DNA of 6,212 bases from Atopobiaceae bacterium UBA7016 (GTDB lineage: Bacteria; Actinomycetota; Coriobacteriia; Coriobacteriales; Atopobiaceae): positions 1 to 6,212 of the forward strand of contig DJXA01000112.1 in the NCBI GenBank assembly GCA_002449555.1, written 5' to 3'. Below, one piece after another: positions 5,057 through 6,212 of the stretch. Numbering within the stretch: position 1 is the first letter of the stretch; each line of letters begins with the position of its first letter. The notes beneath the pieces are model-generated. The model ran no database searches, was not told the origin of the DNA, and saw only the letters and a list, made by a program, of their open reading frames with translations. A program made the position numbers and the translations under genes.

Positions 5057-6175
5057 ATGGCCTACTCGACACCTGATGACCAACGCGGCGGCTCGCGCAG
5101 GTACACAGGTCGCGCCGGCGAGAGCCGCATCTCTAACACGGGCACCATCACCAGCTCGGGAACACGCCGCGTACAGGCGCGCGGCGGCAGTTCGTCGCAG
5201 TATCGCAACAGCAAGAACCGTCGCTCGCGTGGCAAGTCTGGCTATCAGCTCAACTCTCGTGGTAGGCGTCGGGGTGGCCTTATCAATCAGGCCATGGGTG
5301 ACCCTCGCCTGCTGATCATGCTCATTGTCGGCGTAGCGCTTCTCATTGCGCTCATCATCGGCGGTACCATGCTCATTCGCGGCTGTGTCAACGAGCGCGC
5401 CGCCAAGAAGGCCGCGGAGTCTCAGGACACCGATACCCGCGTGTCCCTGACCATCTCTGCCGATATGGCAAAGGAATTCTCCACCGTCCTCGATCGAAAC
5501 GACCTCTTCGCGAAGATTGCGCTCAACGCCGATGCCGTGGGCGACACGCGCCTGCTTGAGCTGGCCCTGCGCGAGCCTGACGCCATTGCCTACGTTGCCG
5601 GTTACGCGGAGAAGAACGCCCCGAAGGGCGCCTCCGCCTATGGCGACTCGGCTTCCAAGGGCTACTATCCCAAGCTCTTCACCTGGGACACGCGCTGGGG
5701 CTATGTGACCTACGGCGATGGCCCCATGGGACTGACGGGCTCGGGTCCCACCGCGCTCTCCATGGCGTATATCGGCCTGACTGGCAAGACCGACCAGACA
5801 CCTGACGCGCTTGCTAAGAAGGCCACCGAGAACGAGGGCATCGACAAGGTATACGACACCACGCCCGAGTTCATGGTCAACACGGCCGAAGAGCTCGGCC
5901 TTGAAGTTGAGGAGCTCTCTGCCTCCAGCGAGAACATGAGCGAGAACCTCCAGAGCGGCACGGCCATTCTGGTGCAGCTCCGCGAGCGCTCGCTTACGGA
6001 CGAGGCACACTGGGCCCTAGCCGTGGGCCGCAACCTTGACGGCTCCATCAACCTCTACGACCCCACTTCCTCCGCCGTGAGCGAGCATCCGTGGGATCCC
6101 AACACCATCGCTTCTGGCGCTGACGTGTTCTACGCCCTGAAGCTCGCTCCCGTCGAGGAAAGCGAAGGCGAGTAG
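5057..6175 (+). CDS. Membrane-anchored peptidase C39-like protein with Ser in place of the catalytic Cys
   Basis: This 372-residue protein has three parts. Residues 1-84 are hydrophilic, Ser/Gly-rich and strongly basic (19 Arg/Lys against 4 Asp/Glu), probably disordered and cytoplasmic. Residues 85-107 form one membrane helix, followed by Cys110 at the membrane edge. The rest should be outside the cell. It contains a short helical region (about 130-185) whose DAIAYVAGY resembles the segment before C39-like domains, then LFTWDTRWGYVTYGDG (207-222), SGPTALSM (229-236), DEAHWALAVG (315-324) and INLYDP (331-336). C39-like (papain-fold) proteins normally have CGPT; here the cysteine position is Ser229 (codon TCG at 5741-5743). 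The candidate catalytic His318 and Asp335 are kept. The domain is therefore either an inactive, binding-only fold or uses serine. The substrate is unknown; the cell-envelope location and neighbours suggest a wall or surface role. The gene has its own promoter, divergent from argR. Confidence 0.85.
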   Translation: MAYSTPDDQRGGSRRYTGRAGESRISNTGTITSSGTRRVQARGGSSSQYRNSKNRRSRGKSGYQLNSRGRRRGGLINQAMGDPRLLIMLIVGVALLIALIIGGTMLIRGCVNERAAKKAAESQDTDTRVSLTISADMAKEFSTVLDRNDLFAKIALNADAVGDTRLLELALREPDAIAYVAGYAEKNAPKGASAYGDSASKGYYPKLFTWDTRWGYVTYGDGPMGLTGSGPTALSMAYIGLTGKTDQTPDALAKKATENEGIDKVYDTTPEFMVNTAEELGLEVEELSASSENMSENLQSGTAILVQLRERSLTDEAHWALAVGRNLDGSINLYDPTSSAVSEHPWDPNTIASGADVFYALKLAPVEESEGE

Positions 6176-6212
6176 CATCCCACATAAGCTGATGCTGACA
6201 TAGGCCGGCCCT

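Noticed and set aside
4197..5308. Direct charge pairing between the acidic tail of the penicillin-binding protein and the basic arm of the C39-like protein
   Set aside because: Predicted topology puts the acidic tail outside the cell and the basic arm in the cytoplasm, so they should not meet.
5051..6010. 319-residue open frame opposite the C39-like gene
   Set aside because: It is an Arg/Ala/Gly/Val-rich antisense shadow with no recognisable domain; the plus strand has a ribosome binding site and clear C39-like motifs.
1..6212. CRISPR array, toxin-antitoxin pair, phage or transposon genes, tRNA or rRNA
   Set aside because: No regularly spaced repeats, paired small genes, transposase motifs or cloverleaf-like sequences were found on either strand.

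Overview
The window carries five protein-coding genes of a high-GC Gram-positive bacterium, most likely an actinomycete of the class Coriobacteriia (an Olsenella-, Atopobium- or Collinsella-like genome). This placement rests on the GC-rich codon use, the DUF6541-type membrane protein, the GT51 penicillin-binding protein with a Glu/Tyr-rich tail, and a C39-like protein with a basic cytoplasmic N-terminus. It is inferred from the look of the proteins, not from a search. No RNA genes, CRISPR array, insertion sequence or attachment site were seen.

Layout. Positions 1-1085 (+) hold the 3' part of a large polytopic membrane protein of the DUF6541 type. It converges on an acyltransferase-3 family O-acetyltransferase (1109-2149, -), and a weak inverted repeat spans the junction. 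The acyltransferase is divergent from a class A (bifunctional) penicillin-binding protein (2232-4340, +). The 82-bp gap between them holds a consensus -10 box that is nearly shared by both directions. The penicillin-binding protein ends in a 47-residue acidic tail. It is followed by a perfect 14-bp terminator hairpin, which separates it from the convergent arginine repressor gene argR (4413-4856, -). A 200-bp region then holds divergent control signals: an argR promoter with a candidate ARG box over its -10, and a separate promoter for the last gene. That gene (5057-6175, +) encodes a membrane-anchored peptidase C39-like protein.

Function. Four of the five genes act at the cell envelope: a probable surface-glycan membrane protein, a glycan O-acetylase, a peptidoglycan polymerase/crosslinker and an extracytoplasmic papain-fold protein. 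argR sits among them as an apparently single-gene unit and probably represses itself. The gene orientations argue for separate transcription units rather than one operon. The most unusual points are the serine that replaces the expected catalytic cysteine in the C39-like protein and the acidic tail of the penicillin-binding protein. I found no convincing sign of a wholly new multi-gene system.
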